Assembly: GCF_039023475.1 (NCBI RefSeq)
Contig: NZ_JBCHVB010000005.1
Span: 62,001 to 126,000, forward strand
Reading direction: 5' to 3'
Origin: Erwinia sp039023475
GTDB taxonomy: Bacteria; Pseudomonadota; Gammaproteobacteria; Enterobacterales; Enterobacteriaceae
Length of the DNA stretch: 64,000 nt
A program made the position numbers and the translations under genes. The notes beneath the pieces were generated by a model. It had not been told where the DNA came from. It made no database searches and worked only from the letters and a program-made list of their open reading frames with translations. Positions 16,514-24,740 of this stretch are shown one piece after another; position 1 is the stretch's first letter; every line of letters starts with the position of its first letter.

Positions 16514-16939
16514 TCAACAAACAGGAACGGCCATCGCGCCGTGCGCTAAACAGTAGCGCAACCAGTCTGCCAGAAACTGGTTTATCTGATGCTTTTCATC
16601 ACGCTGATGAAGTTTTTTATTAGGGTAATCATAGCGCGCTTTGAAACGAAATATCTGCTGAGTTGAACACACTTCCGCCACCATCGCATCATGGTAAAGC
16701 CTGACCGACATGGCGGGCAGGCTCCAGTAGCTGACGGCCGGAGCGGTCTGCCTGATCTCGACCAGCGTCGTGTAGCGCGTTGACTCTTCAATGGTGACTT
16801 TGTAGCTGGCCCCATTCACCTGGTACGTCACTGACTCTCCCGCCCGATCTTCTTTGGGCAGCAGGCGACGCAGCTGGGCGAAATTGGTTTCGCAGATCCG
16901 CATCATTTCTGGAAAATCAGGTACGTAGCGCTTAGTCAT
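16514..16939 (-). CDS. yqiB: DUF1249 family protein YqiB
   Basis: This 141-residue cytoplasmic protein of unknown function is highly conserved in enterobacteria (DPFPEMM-like start, then VRLYHDAMVAEVCSTQQIFRFKARYDYPN and DEKHQINQFLADWLRYCLAHG). The start at 16939 shares ATGA with the nudF stop, which indicates translational coupling. The in-frame ATG four codons upstream lies inside nudF and is less likely. Confidence 0.9.
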   Translation of the reverse strand: MTKRYVPDFPEMMRICETNFAQLRRLLPKEDRAGESVTYQVNGASYKVTIEESTRYTTLVEIRQTAPAVSYWSLPAMSVRLYHDAMVAEVCSTQQIFRFKARYDYPNKKLHQRDEKHQINQFLADWLRYCLAHGAMAVPVC

Positions 16940-17571
16940 TCGGGTTTCCACTCTTCTCGTAGCATTTCATGGTGCAGCTCAAGCCATTGCAGCGCAATGA
17001 CCGAGGCCGCGTTATCAATTTTTCCCTCTTCCACCCACCGGTAAGCCTGTTCCCGACTCACCACATGGACAAGAATGTCCTCATTCTCATCCTCCAGACC
17101 GTGGTTTCCCTGCGCCACGCGGGCATCCACTTCTCCCACCAGAATCGCCAGCCTTTCGCTGGTGCCACCCGGACTCGCCAGATAGTTCATCACCGGCTTC
17201 ACGCGTCCCGGAACGATGCCGGCTTCTTCTACTGCTTCACGCCGGACCACGTCCTCCGGCGACTCGCCGGGTTCGATGATCCCGGCTACTAATTCTAACA
17301 GCCACGGGGTTGGGCTGCTGTCAAAGGCGGGAATGCGGATTTGCTCAATCAGCACCACTTCGTCATTAACCGGGTCATAGGGTAGCAGCACCGCAGCATG
17401 CCCGCGCTCGAAAACTTCTCTTACGACTTCGCGACTCATCTCACCGTTAAATAACCGATGCCGGAAACGGTAACGTGTGAGTGAAAAAAAACCACTATAA
17501 AGCGACTCTCGTGCAATAATTTCTACATCGTTTTTGGTGAAAGTCACTGGAAATTGTTTATCGCCTTCCAT
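16936..17571 (-). CDS. nudF: ADP-ribose pyrophosphatase
   Basis: This 211-residue Nudix hydrolase splits ADP-ribose into AMP and ribose-5-phosphate. The Nudix box runs from GIIEPGESPEDVVRREAVEEAG, and the family signature continues with SPGGTSER. I start it at 17571 (MEGDKQFPVTF), which has CGAGGT upstream and matches the E. coli length. The frame is open 34 codons further but without similarity. It is divergent from tolC across 214 bases. Confidence 0.95.
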   Translation of the reverse strand: MEGDKQFPVTFTKNDVEIIARESLYSGFFSLTRYRFRHRLFNGEMSREVVREVFERGHAAVLLPYDPVNDEVVLIEQIRIPAFDSSPTPWLLELVAGIIEPGESPEDVVRREAVEEAGIVPGRVKPVMNYLASPGGTSERLAILVGEVDARVAQGNHGLEDENEDILVHVVSREQAYRWVEEGKIDNAASVIALQWLELHHEMLREEWKPE

Positions 17572-17673
17572 AAGAAACCTCGTTGGGGTTGAGGGTGGCA
17601 AAAACGGAAAAGGTAGTGCCAAATCCGCCGGGAGTCTGGTTCTTAATGAATTTTTTACGTAAATTAAGGCCAC

Positions 17674-17719
17674 ATGGCACTTTCAGCCACCTTATCTTTT
17701 CCGCCTGGTCTGTTAGAAT
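17674..17719 (+). promoter_or_regulatory. tolC promoter with candidate MarA/SoxS/Rob box
   Basis: ATGGCACTTTCAGCCACCT at 17674-17692 fits the marbox pattern AYnGCACnnWnnRYYAAAY except for two of the final A positions. It directly abuts a putative -35 region, and TAGAAT at 17714-17719 sits 17 bases beyond as a -10. E. coli tolC is activated by MarA, SoxS and Rob through a similarly placed box. The assignment comes from the pattern match only. Confidence 0.55.
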
Positions 17720-17785
17720 CGGCGATTATTTTTTGGCTTACGTCAGCGCTACCATAGCAATTTTGCTGCACTACAAGGAATGCAA

Positions 17786-19270
17786 ATGAAGAAACTGCTC
17801 CCTTTACTTATCGGCCTGAGCCTGGGCGGCTTCAGCGTCGGCAGTCAGGCAGAGAACCTGGTGCAAATTTACCAGCAGGCCAGGTTATCAAACCCGGATT
17901 TACGCAGTTCTGCAGCCGATCGCGACGCCGCGTTTGAGAAAATTAATGAAGCCCGCAGCCCGTTACTGCCGCAGCTTGGCCTCGGTGCTGATTATACCTA
18001 TAACAACGGGTATCGTGACAGCAGTGGTGTGAATTCCAATACCACCAGCGGCTCGCTTCAGCTGACCCAGACGCTCTTTGATATGTCTAAGTGGCGCTCT
18101 CTGACGCTGCAGGAAAAAAGCGCCGGCATTCAGGATATCACCTATCAGTCTGCCCAGCAGACGCTGATCCTGAATACGGCTACGGCCTATTTCAACGTGC
18201 TGAATGCGATCGACACGCTCTCCTACATTGAAGCGCAGAAGCAGTCTATTTACCGTCAGCTCGATCAAACTACCCAGCGCTTCAACGTGGGCCTGGTCGC
18301 TATTACCGACGTGCAGAACGCCCGGGCGCAGTACGATAACGTACTGGCAAACGAAGTGGCCGCGCGCAACACGCTGGATAACAACGTAGAAACCCTACGT
18401 CAGGTTACCGGCCATTATTATCCGAGCCTGGCCTCGCTGAACGTTGACCGTTTTGAAACAACGCGACCACAGCCGGTCAACGTGCTGCTCAAGGAGGCGG
18501 AAAGCCGTAACCTTGATCTGCTTTCCGCACGCCTCTCTCAGGACCTGGCGCGCGAGCAGATCCGCTATTCAGAAACCGGCCATATGCCAACGCTGGATCT
18601 GACAGCCTCTACCGGGATGTCTAACAACAAATATAGCGGCAGTCGCGCCGGTCAAACCGGCGGCAACGCTGACAATATCACCGGTAATAACCAGGTGGGC
18701 CTGAGCTTCTCACTGCCGCTTTACAACGGTGGCCTGGTGACCTCACAGGTTAAGCAGGCGCAGTACGCTTACGTCTCTGCCAGTGAACAGCTGGAAAGCG
18801 CGCACCGCAGTGCCGTGCGTACCGTTCGCTCTTCGTTTAACAACGTGAACGCCTCCATCAGCAGTATCGATGCCTACAAGCAGGCTGTCGTCTCTGCGCA
18901 GAGCTCCCTTGATGCGATGGAAGCTGGCTATCAGGTCGGTACACGCACCATCGTTGATGTGCTGGATGCGACCACCACGCTGTTCAACGCCAGGCAGCAG
19001 CTTTCTGATGCCCGCTATAACTACATGATTAATGAGCTGAATATTAAATCGGCTCTCGGTACGCTGAACGAGCAGGACCTGCTGGCGCTGAACGGCCGCC
19101 TCGGCAAGGAAATCCCGACGTCGCCGGAAGCGGTCGCGCCGGAGACGCCTGAACAGAACGCTTCAGTAGACAACGGTCAGCGGGTTTCCGCCCCTGCGCA
19201 GATGCGCGCCACCCCGGCAGTAGAAAACAGTGCGCCAGCCCGTTCCGGAAATAATCCTTTCGGTAATTAA
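17786..19270 (+). CDS. tolC: outer membrane efflux channel TolC
   Basis: This 494-residue preprotein forms the trimeric outer-membrane exit duct for AcrAB-type pumps and type I secretion. The signal peptide MKKLLPLLIGLSLGGFSVGSQA is cleaved before ENL. The two internally repeated OEP halves are clear, for example NTATAYFNVLNAID and RSSFNNVNASISSIDAYK. The C-terminal tail (about 60 residues after LLALNGRLGKEIP) is low complexity, as in E. coli. AAGGA ends against an ATG at 17780, so the ATG at 17786 is the start. Confidence 0.97.
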   Translation: MKKLLPLLIGLSLGGFSVGSQAENLVQIYQQARLSNPDLRSSAADRDAAFEKINEARSPLLPQLGLGADYTYNNGYRDSSGVNSNTTSGSLQLTQTLFDMSKWRSLTLQEKSAGIQDITYQSAQQTLILNTATAYFNVLNAIDTLSYIEAQKQSIYRQLDQTTQRFNVGLVAITDVQNARAQYDNVLANEVAARNTLDNNVETLRQVTGHYYPSLASLNVDRFETTRPQPVNVLLKEAESRNLDLLSARLSQDLAREQIRYSETGHMPTLDLTASTGMSNNKYSGSRAGQTGGNADNITGNNQVGLSFSLPLYNGGLVTSQVKQAQYAYVSASEQLESAHRSAVRTVRSSFNNVNASISSIDAYKQAVVSAQSSLDAMEAGYQVGTRTIVDVLDATTTLFNARQQLSDARYNYMINELNIKSALGTLNEQDLLALNGRLGKEIPTSPEAVAPETPEQNASVDNGQRVSAPAQMRATPAVENSAPARSGNNPFGN

Positions 19271-19413
19271 TGGCAGAGGGGCAGCCTGCGCTGCCCCTTC
19301 ACAACTTAAGGTATAGTCCGGTAAAGATCCCCGCCCCACCGCCTTCCATCGCTTCATTTTTCATCGCCTTTCCCCTATGCTATGTCATAACTTTGAGCAC
19401 GAGACTGAACGCG

Positions 19414-20082
19414 ATGAAACGGACTAAACAGATTAATCATGCCTCCTTTCGCAAGAACTGGAGCGCGCGCCATCTCACTCCGGTCGCCCTCGCGGTCACG
19501 GCGGTATTTATGCTTGCCGGCTGCGAGAAAACCGACGAAACCGTTTCGCTTTACCAGAACGCGGATGACTGCACCAGCGCCAATCCTGGCAAAAGCGAAC
19601 AGTGCACGACCGCGTATAACAATGCGCAAAAAGAAGCGGTGAAAACGGCTCCTAAATACGCCACCCGCGAAGACTGTGTGGCGGAATTCGGTGAAGGTCA
19701 GTGCCAGCAGGCGCCAGCACAGGCCGGCGTGGGCAGCACTAATGCTGAAACTCAGCAGAGCGGCAGCTTCTGGATGCCGTTGATGGCGGGTTACATGATG
19801 GGCCGCATGATGGGCGGCGGCGCGGGCTTCGCTCAGCAGCCGCTGTTTACCTCGCGCGCCCCGGGCAGCCCGGCTAACGGCAAATTCGTCGATGCGAGCG
19901 GTAAAAGCTTTGGTAACGCCGCCTCAGGCCGCACCATGACCGTACCGAAAACGGCGCTGGCGCCTAAACCGGCGACCACCAGCACCGTTACCCGCGGCGG
20001 CTTTGGCGAAAGCGTGGCAAAACAGACCAGCATGCAGCGCAGCAGCGCCGCCTCCGGCAGCAGCCGCTCTTACGGAGGCTGA
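19414..20082 (+). CDS. ygiB: DUF1190 lipoprotein-like protein YgiB
   Basis: This 222-residue protein is of unknown function. After a long basic N-region comes a hydrophobic stretch ending FMLAGC, a lipobox with Cys37. The rest includes a Cys-rich early part (DDCTSANPGKSEQC, DCVAEFGEGQC), a Met/Gly patch (MAGYMMGRMMGGGAG) and a Ser/Thr-rich tail. It is 6 bases from ygiC, so the two form one unit, and both follow tolC as in E. coli. Confidence 0.93.
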   Translation: MKRTKQINHASFRKNWSARHLTPVALAVTAVFMLAGCEKTDETVSLYQNADDCTSANPGKSEQCTTAYNNAQKEAVKTAPKYATREDCVAEFGEGQCQQAPAQAGVGSTNAETQQSGSFWMPLMAGYMMGRMMGGGAGFAQQPLFTSRAPGSPANGKFVDASGKSFGNAASGRTMTVPKTALAPKPATTSTVTRGGFGESVAKQTSMQRSSAASGSSRSYGG

Positions 20083-20088
20083 CGGGTA

Positions 20089-21249
20089 ATGAAGCGATTA
20101 CCCATAGCTGAACGTCCTGACTGGCAGGCAAAGGCGAGCGAATACGGTTTCCGCTTTCATACCATGCACGGTGAGCCTTACTGGTGCGAGGATGCTTATT
20201 ACCAGTTCACGCTGCAACAGGTGGAAACGCTGGAGGATGTCACCAGCGAGCTGCACCAGATGTGCTTACAGGTGGTGGAGAAAGTGGTCAACAGCGAAGC
20301 GCTGCTGACCAAATTCCGCATTCCCAGACATACCTGGGACTTTGTCCGCGCTTCCTGGAAAACCAGCCAGCCGTCGCTCTATTCACGTCTCGATCTGGCC
20401 TGGGATGGTCAGACAGATGCCAAGCTGCTGGAAAATAATGCGGATACGCCAACCTCACTGTATGAAGCGGCTTTCTTTCAGTGGATCTGGCTGGAAGATC
20501 AGCTAAAGGCCGGTAACCTGCCCACCAACAGCGATCAGTTCAACAGTCTCCAGGAGAAGCTGATCGACCGTTTCGCGGCGCTGCATCAGCAGCACGGCTT
20601 CAGCTGGATACATTTCGCCTGCTGCCGCGACACCGATGAAGATCGCGGTACGGTGCAGTATCTTCAGGACTGCGCGACCGAAGCGGGCCTGCCCAGCGAA
20701 TTTCTGTTCATTGATGAGATTGGCCTGGGTGAACGGGGCCAGTTTACCGACGTGCATGATCAGGTAATCGGTAACCTGTTCAAGCTCTATCCCTGGGAAT
20801 TTATGCTGCGGGAGATTTTCTCCACAAAGCTGGAAGACGCCGGCGTACGCTGGCTGGAACCGGCCTGGAAAAGCATTATCTCTAATAAAGCGCTGCTGCC
20901 GATGCTATGGGAGATGTTCCCGAATCACCCCAATCTGCTGCCGGCCTGGTTTGCTGAAGACAACGTGCCGGCGATGGATAAGTACGTCATCAAGCCGCTG
21001 TTTTCACGGGAAGGTGCCAATATCCGCATCATGGAAAACGGTCAGGAGATCGCCCACGTTGACGGCCCTTATGGTGAAGAGGGGATGATTGTGCAGCAGT
21101 TCCATCCGCTGCCGAAATTTGGCGACAGCTATACGGTGATCGGCAGCTGGCTGATAGACGATCAGCCTGCCGGTATCGGCCTGCGCGAAGATCGTGCGCT
21201 GATCACTCAGGATCTCTCCCGTTTCTATCCTCACACCTTTATCGAATAA
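20089..21249 (+). CDS. ygiC: ATP-grasp protein YgiC (glutathionylspermidine synthase-like)
   Basis: This 386-residue protein resembles the C-terminal synthetase domain of glutathionylspermidine synthase. The ATP-grasp elements include DLAWDGQTDAKLLENNADTP, YVIKPLFSREGANI and VIGSWLIDDQPAGIGLRED. The amidase domain of the full bifunctional enzyme is absent, as in E. coli YgiC, which has not been shown to make glutathionylspermidine. It is translated just after ygiB. Confidence 0.92.
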   Translation: MKRLPIAERPDWQAKASEYGFRFHTMHGEPYWCEDAYYQFTLQQVETLEDVTSELHQMCLQVVEKVVNSEALLTKFRIPRHTWDFVRASWKTSQPSLYSRLDLAWDGQTDAKLLENNADTPTSLYEAAFFQWIWLEDQLKAGNLPTNSDQFNSLQEKLIDRFAALHQQHGFSWIHFACCRDTDEDRGTVQYLQDCATEAGLPSEFLFIDEIGLGERGQFTDVHDQVIGNLFKLYPWEFMLREIFSTKLEDAGVRWLEPAWKSIISNKALLPMLWEMFPNHPNLLPAWFAEDNVPAMDKYVIKPLFSREGANIRIMENGQEIAHVDGPYGEEGMIVQQFHPLPKFGDSYTVIGSWLIDDQPAGIGLREDRALITQDLSRFYPHTFIE

Positions 21250-21255
21250 GGGTTT

Positions 21256-21284
21256 GCTGGCGGTGGTTCATCGCTGCCGCCAGC
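21256..21284. terminator. hairpin between convergent ygiC and ygiD
   Basis: GCTGGCGG and CCGCCAGC form an 8-bp stem with a 13-base loop between two converging genes. No T run follows on either strand, so it may be a 3'-end stabiliser rather than an intrinsic terminator. Confidence 0.4.
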
Positions 21285-21338
21285 CTGCAAGGACTCAGAC
21301 TTTTCATCTTCCGCGCGGCTTAATGGTCATCGCCTCCG

Positions 21339-22124
21339 TCAGCCAACCTGTACCGACAGCATGCTCAGTGAGGCCATTATCAGGCCATCGACGGGCACCG
21401 AAACCACTTCATCTTCTCTTCGCGCACCAAGCACGTAAAGCAGCGGCAGATAGTGTTCCGGCGTCGGATTCGACAGCGCCGCGCCCTCATGCTGCATGAA
21501 ATTGACCAGCGGATGCTGTTCCACCGGCCCCTGCCATGCCAGATTGTCGCGCACGTACTGGTTAAAGGAACGGGCCCATGCGTAAGGTTCCTGGGTGTCC
21601 TGCCAGCGCACCATGCGCAGATTGTGTACCACGTTACCGCTGGCGACGATCATTATTCCCTGCTCACGCAGCGCGGCGAGTTTACGCCCCAGGGCAAAGT
21701 GCCAGGCTGGTGACTGCCTGCTGTCCACGCTCAGCTGCACGACCGGAATATCCGCTTCCGGGTACATCTTAATCAGCACGCCCCATGAGCCGTGATCAAG
21801 CCCCCACGCCCGATCGAGTCGCACCTCCACCGGCGAAAGCAGCTCCGCGATTTGTGCCGCAACTTCAGGCGAGCCTGGCGCGGGATAGCGTGTATCGAAC
21901 AGCGCCTGCGGGAAAGCGCCAAAGTCGTGAATGGTTCGCGGCTGCGCCATCGCCGTTACCGCCGTCTCCGGGCCATACCAGTGCGCGGAAATCGCCACAA
22001 TCGCTTTTGGTCGTGGCAGGGTTTCGCCTAATTTTCGCCAGGTTTCAGTGAAGGTATTCTCTTCCAGCACGTTCATCGGGCTGCCGTGGCCCAGAAAAAG
22101 CGCTGGCATAAGAGTGTGACTCAT
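21339..22124 (-). CDS. ygiD: 4,5-DOPA-extradiol-dioxygenase-like protein YgiD
   Basis: This is a 261-residue LigB-type extradiol ring-cleavage dioxygenase, related to plant DOPA dioxygenases. E. coli YgiD opens the ring of L-DOPA. The metal-binding histidines are visible in LFLGHGSPMN, AISAHWYG, LDHGSWG and ASGNVVHNLR. It is convergent with ygiC and divergent from zupT. The natural substrate is not known. Confidence 0.93.
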   Translation of the reverse strand: MSHTLMPALFLGHGSPMNVLEENTFTETWRKLGETLPRPKAIVAISAHWYGPETAVTAMAQPRTIHDFGAFPQALFDTRYPAPGSPEVAAQIAELLSPVEVRLDRAWGLDHGSWGVLIKMYPEADIPVVQLSVDSRQSPAWHFALGRKLAALREQGIMIVASGNVVHNLRMVRWQDTQEPYAWARSFNQYVRDNLAWQGPVEQHPLVNFMQHEGAALSNPTPEHYLPLLYVLGARREDEVVSVPVDGLIMASLSMLSVQVG

Positions 22125-22263
22125 GGTGATTTTCCAGGGGGTTAGAGGTAATAAGCGTCAGATTACGCGCTTTTACGCCATGAAGAACCCGGATAAGCAT
22201 GATGAAGATCGTCAGGAAATTTGATGGTCTGACCGACATTTCTTTACGCAACGGGGTCAAAAT

Positions 22264-22292
22264 TTCTGCTAATTTATAGCAAAGGCTATACT
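22264..22292 (+). promoter_or_regulatory. zupT promoter with inverted repeat
   Basis: TATACT at 22287-22292 is a good -10, with TTCTGC 17 bases upstream as a weak -35. The -10 overlaps TATAGC-AAAG-GCTATA (22275-22290), a perfect 6-bp inverted repeat in a place where a repressor would block initiation. The regulator is unknown. Confidence 0.45.
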
Positions 22293-22316
22293 TTTTTCTT
22301 CGTCCGGGAGAAGACC

Positions 22317-23084
22317 ATGTCCGTGCCGTTGCTACTGACCCTGTTTGCAGGAGGCGCTACTTTTATCGGCGCTTTTTTAGGGATTATCGGGCGAAAGCCC
22401 TCCAACCGCCTGCTGGCTTTTGCGCTCGGCTTTGCGGCGGGCATTATGCTGCTTATCTCACTGATGGAGATGCTTCCCGCCGCGCTGCATACGGAAGGAA
22501 TGTCACCCGTACTGGGCTACGGCATGTTTGTGGTGGGCCTGCTGGGCTACTTCGCGCTTGACCGGCTGCTACCGCACCAGCATCCCCAGGATCTGATGGC
22601 GCCCGCCATGCCGTCACATAACCTGCGCCGCACCGCGATTCTGCTTACGCTCGGGATCAGCCTGCATAACTTTCCGGAAGGCGTGGCGACGTATGTCACC
22701 GCCAGCAGCGATCTGGAGCTGGGACTGGGCATCGCGCTGGCCGTGGCTATCCATAATATCCCCGAAGGGCTGGCCGTGGCCGGGCCGATGTATGCCGCTA
22801 CCGGTTCCAAGCGCAAAGCGCTTTTCTGGGCGGGCATTTCCGGGATGGCCGAGATTCTGGGCGGCGTGATGGCGTTTCTGATCCTTGGCCCGATACTGTC
22901 ACCGGTGGTGATGGGCGCCGTTATGGCTGCGGTAGCGGGGATTATGGTCGCCCTTTCCGTCGATGAGCTGATGCCACTGGCGCGGGAGGTCGATCCGCAT
23001 AACAATCCCAGCTATGGCGTTCTCTGCGGCATGGCGGTGATGGGACTGAGCCTGACGCTGTTACAGAGCAGCGGCCTGAGCTGA
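22317..23084 (+). CDS. zupT: ZIP-family divalent metal transporter ZupT
   Basis: This 255-residue inner-membrane protein imports zinc and, less selectively, iron, manganese and cobalt. About eight membrane segments are present. The metal-binding motifs HNFPEGVATYV (segment 4) and HNIPEGLAVAG (segment 5) are intact. GGGAGAAG precedes the ATG. Confidence 0.96.
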   Translation: MSVPLLLTLFAGGATFIGAFLGIIGRKPSNRLLAFALGFAAGIMLLISLMEMLPAALHTEGMSPVLGYGMFVVGLLGYFALDRLLPHQHPQDLMAPAMPSHNLRRTAILLTLGISLHNFPEGVATYVTASSDLELGLGIALAVAIHNIPEGLAVAGPMYAATGSKRKALFWAGISGMAEILGGVMAFLILGPILSPVVMGAVMAAVAGIMVALSVDELMPLAREVDPHNNPSYGVLCGMAVMGLSLTLLQSSGLS

Positions 23085-23140
23085 AGCGCGGCATAGCTAT
23101 CCTGACGGGCCGCCTTACCCTGCGGCCCCGGACTACACGC

Positions 23141-23175
23141 AATAAAAAACCGGACGACAACGCCCGGTTTTTATT
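23141..23175. terminator. bidirectional terminator between zupT and ribB
   Basis: AATAAAAAACCGG pairs with CCGGTTTTTATT across a 10-base loop, with one unpaired A. It lies between two convergent genes and carries T runs in both directions. Confidence 0.85.
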
Positions 23176-23190
23176 CCGCTAAGCCTGGCT

Positions 23191-23847
23191 TCAGCTTGCC
23201 TGGAGAGCTTCGTGGCTGCGGCGGTACGCCACCAGATCTTCAATGGTGACCACCGGCATATTATGCTGCTTTGCAAAGACGATCGCTTCCGGCGCATGCG
23301 CCATGGTGCCGTCGTCATTGGTCAGTTCGCAGAGAACGCCTGCGGGTTTGAAGCCGGCAAGCGTCACCAGATCGATGGTCGCTTCAGTGTGACCACCGCG
23401 GGCCAGTACACCGCCGTCGCGGGCGCGCAGAGGGAAAACGTGGCCCGGACGGTTGAGATCGGCAGGCTTTGCGTTATCGGCAATGGCGGTACGGATGGTG
23501 GTGAGACGATCCTGCGCCGACACGCCGGTCGTCACGCCTTCGGCAGCTTCGATGGTCACGGTAAAGCCCGTGCCAAAAGAGCTGGTGTTGTTCTCAACCA
23601 TCATTGGCAGATCCAGCTGCAGACGACGTTCGTCAGTCAGACAGAGGCAGACGATACCGCTGCCGTGGCGAATAGTCAGCGCCATCTGTTCAACGGTCAT
23701 CGTTTCGGCTGCGAAGATCATATCACCTTCGTTTTCACGATCTTCATCGTCCAGCACCATCACGCCACGGCCATCCCGCAGCGCAGCAATCGCCTGTTCC
23801 ACGCGCTGTTCCGGCGTGCCAAATTCAGAAAGTAGCGTCTGATTCAT
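23191..23847 (-). CDS. ribB: 3,4-dihydroxy-2-butanone-4-phosphate synthase
   Basis: This 218-residue enzyme makes the four-carbon unit of riboflavin from ribulose-5-phosphate. The acidic loop VLDDEDRENEGDM, RHGSGIVCLCL, DRLTT, NRPGHVFPLRA and GHTEATIDL are all present. The ATG at 23847 (MNQTLLSEFG) matches E. coli; the open frame continues 70 codons into the riboswitch leader without meaning. Expression should be turned down by FMN through the leader RNA. Confidence 0.97.
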   Translation of the reverse strand: MNQTLLSEFGTPEQRVEQAIAALRDGRGVMVLDDEDRENEGDMIFAAETMTVEQMALTIRHGSGIVCLCLTDERRLQLDLPMMVENNTSSFGTGFTVTIEAAEGVTTGVSAQDRLTTIRTAIADNAKPADLNRPGHVFPLRARDGGVLARGGHTEATIDLVTLAGFKPAGVLCELTNDDGTMAHAPEAIVFAKQHNMPVVTIEDLVAYRRSHEALQAS

Positions 23848-24312
23848 GGTAAATAAACCTTTATATGTATGGGTTACCAGAATCAGGGCATGCTTAGGAG
23901 TGTCATTCAACGACAAAAAATAACGGCAAGCGGGCACCACGACCCGGCAGGATACGTCACTCTCTCCCATCCGGACTTTAACCGTCGGCCCCGGAGTCAC
24001 ACCGGATCTGCTGACCTTCAGACCGGACGGCCTGAAGCGCTCGCGGGCTTTCGGCACAGCGCCGATTTACCGCCGGTGGGGAATTTCGCCCCGCCCTGAG
24101 AATAAACATAGAGTTTGTGAATCGCCACTGTGGCTGAACCAGGGTACGCGCATGATGGCGATTCACCGACTAATATAGCGCCGATAAAAGACCAGGGCAA
24201 CGGACAAAAAGAGCGATATCCTCACCATTTTGCCGCTTTGGCGTTTTCGGGTTTATCCTTTCAGGTTATGGCATTACACTTACAGAAACTTTGCCGCTAT
24301 CAGGAAGCCGCC
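23848..24312. other. 465-base divergent ribB/ubiK intergenic region
   Basis: The left part is the ribB leader: the FMN aptamer and about 110 bases of expression platform, which includes a GGGT...GCCC hairpin near 23930-23945 followed by TTATTTTTTG in the message sense. The right part (about 24106-24312) must carry the two divergent promoters. I see no gene in it. Confidence 0.7.
23955..24105 (-). promoter_or_regulatory. FMN riboswitch (RFN element) in the ribB leader
   Basis: Read on the minus strand, the element begins GGGCGGGGCGAAATTCCCCA, continues CCGGCGGTAAAT, and ends GACGGTTAAAGTCCGGATGG then GAGAGAG. These are the conserved junction sequences of the six-helix RFN aptamer. Its 3' end is about 110 bases from the ribB ATG. 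FMN binding is expected to lower ribB expression. Confidence 0.93.
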
Positions 24313-24666
24313 ATGATCGATCCCAAAAAAATTGAACAACTCGCCCGTCAGGTTCATGAATCTATGCCAAAAGGCATCCGCGAGTTTGGTGATGACGTCG
24401 AGAAAAAAATCCGTCAGACCTTGCAGTCTCAGCTGACGCGTCTGGATCTGGTGAACCGGGAAGAGTTTGATGTTCAGACGCAGGTACTGCTGCGCACCCG
24501 TGAAAAACTGGCAACGCTGGAACAGCGTATTGCCGAACTGGAGAGCCGTGGTCCGGTGACGACCGCCCCGACAGCGCCGGTAACTGCGGCAGCGCCGGTA
24601 ACGCCAGCAGCGCCGACAGCCCCGGTCACGCCAGCAGCGCCGATCGCTTCGGAAGAAAAGGAGTAA
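24313..24666 (+). CDS. ubiK: ubiquinone biosynthesis accessory factor UbiK
   Basis: This 117-residue protein binds UbiJ and helps the soluble ubiquinone-synthesis complex work under aerobic conditions. The N-terminal part MIDPKKIEQLARQVHESMPK and the coiled-coil VLLRTREKLATLEQRIAELE are the conserved region. The last 35 residues are a Pro/Ala/Thr/Val repeat (APVTPAAPTAPVTPAAP) longer than I recall in E. coli. The ATG at 24313 begins the conserved protein; the frame is open further upstream. Confidence 0.93.
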   Translation: MIDPKKIEQLARQVHESMPKGIREFGDDVEKKIRQTLQSQLTRLDLVNREEFDVQTQVLLRTREKLATLEQRIAELESRGPVTTAPTAPVTAAAPVTPAAPTAPVTPAAPIASEEKE

Positions 24667-24685
24667 TTTCCTTTTTTTCGCGATG

Positions 24686-24735
24686 ACTGCACCTCAAAAC
24701 GGTAACCCCAGAGGTTTATTTTGGGTGCAGTTTTA
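24686..24735. terminator. terminator between convergent ubiK and hldE
   Basis: ACTGCACCTCAAAA at 24686-24699 pairs with TTTTGGGTGCAGT at 24719-24731, leaving one base bulged, and is followed by TTTTA. The A/T ends allow action on both converging genes. Confidence 0.7.
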
Positions 24736-24740
24736 CGTTA

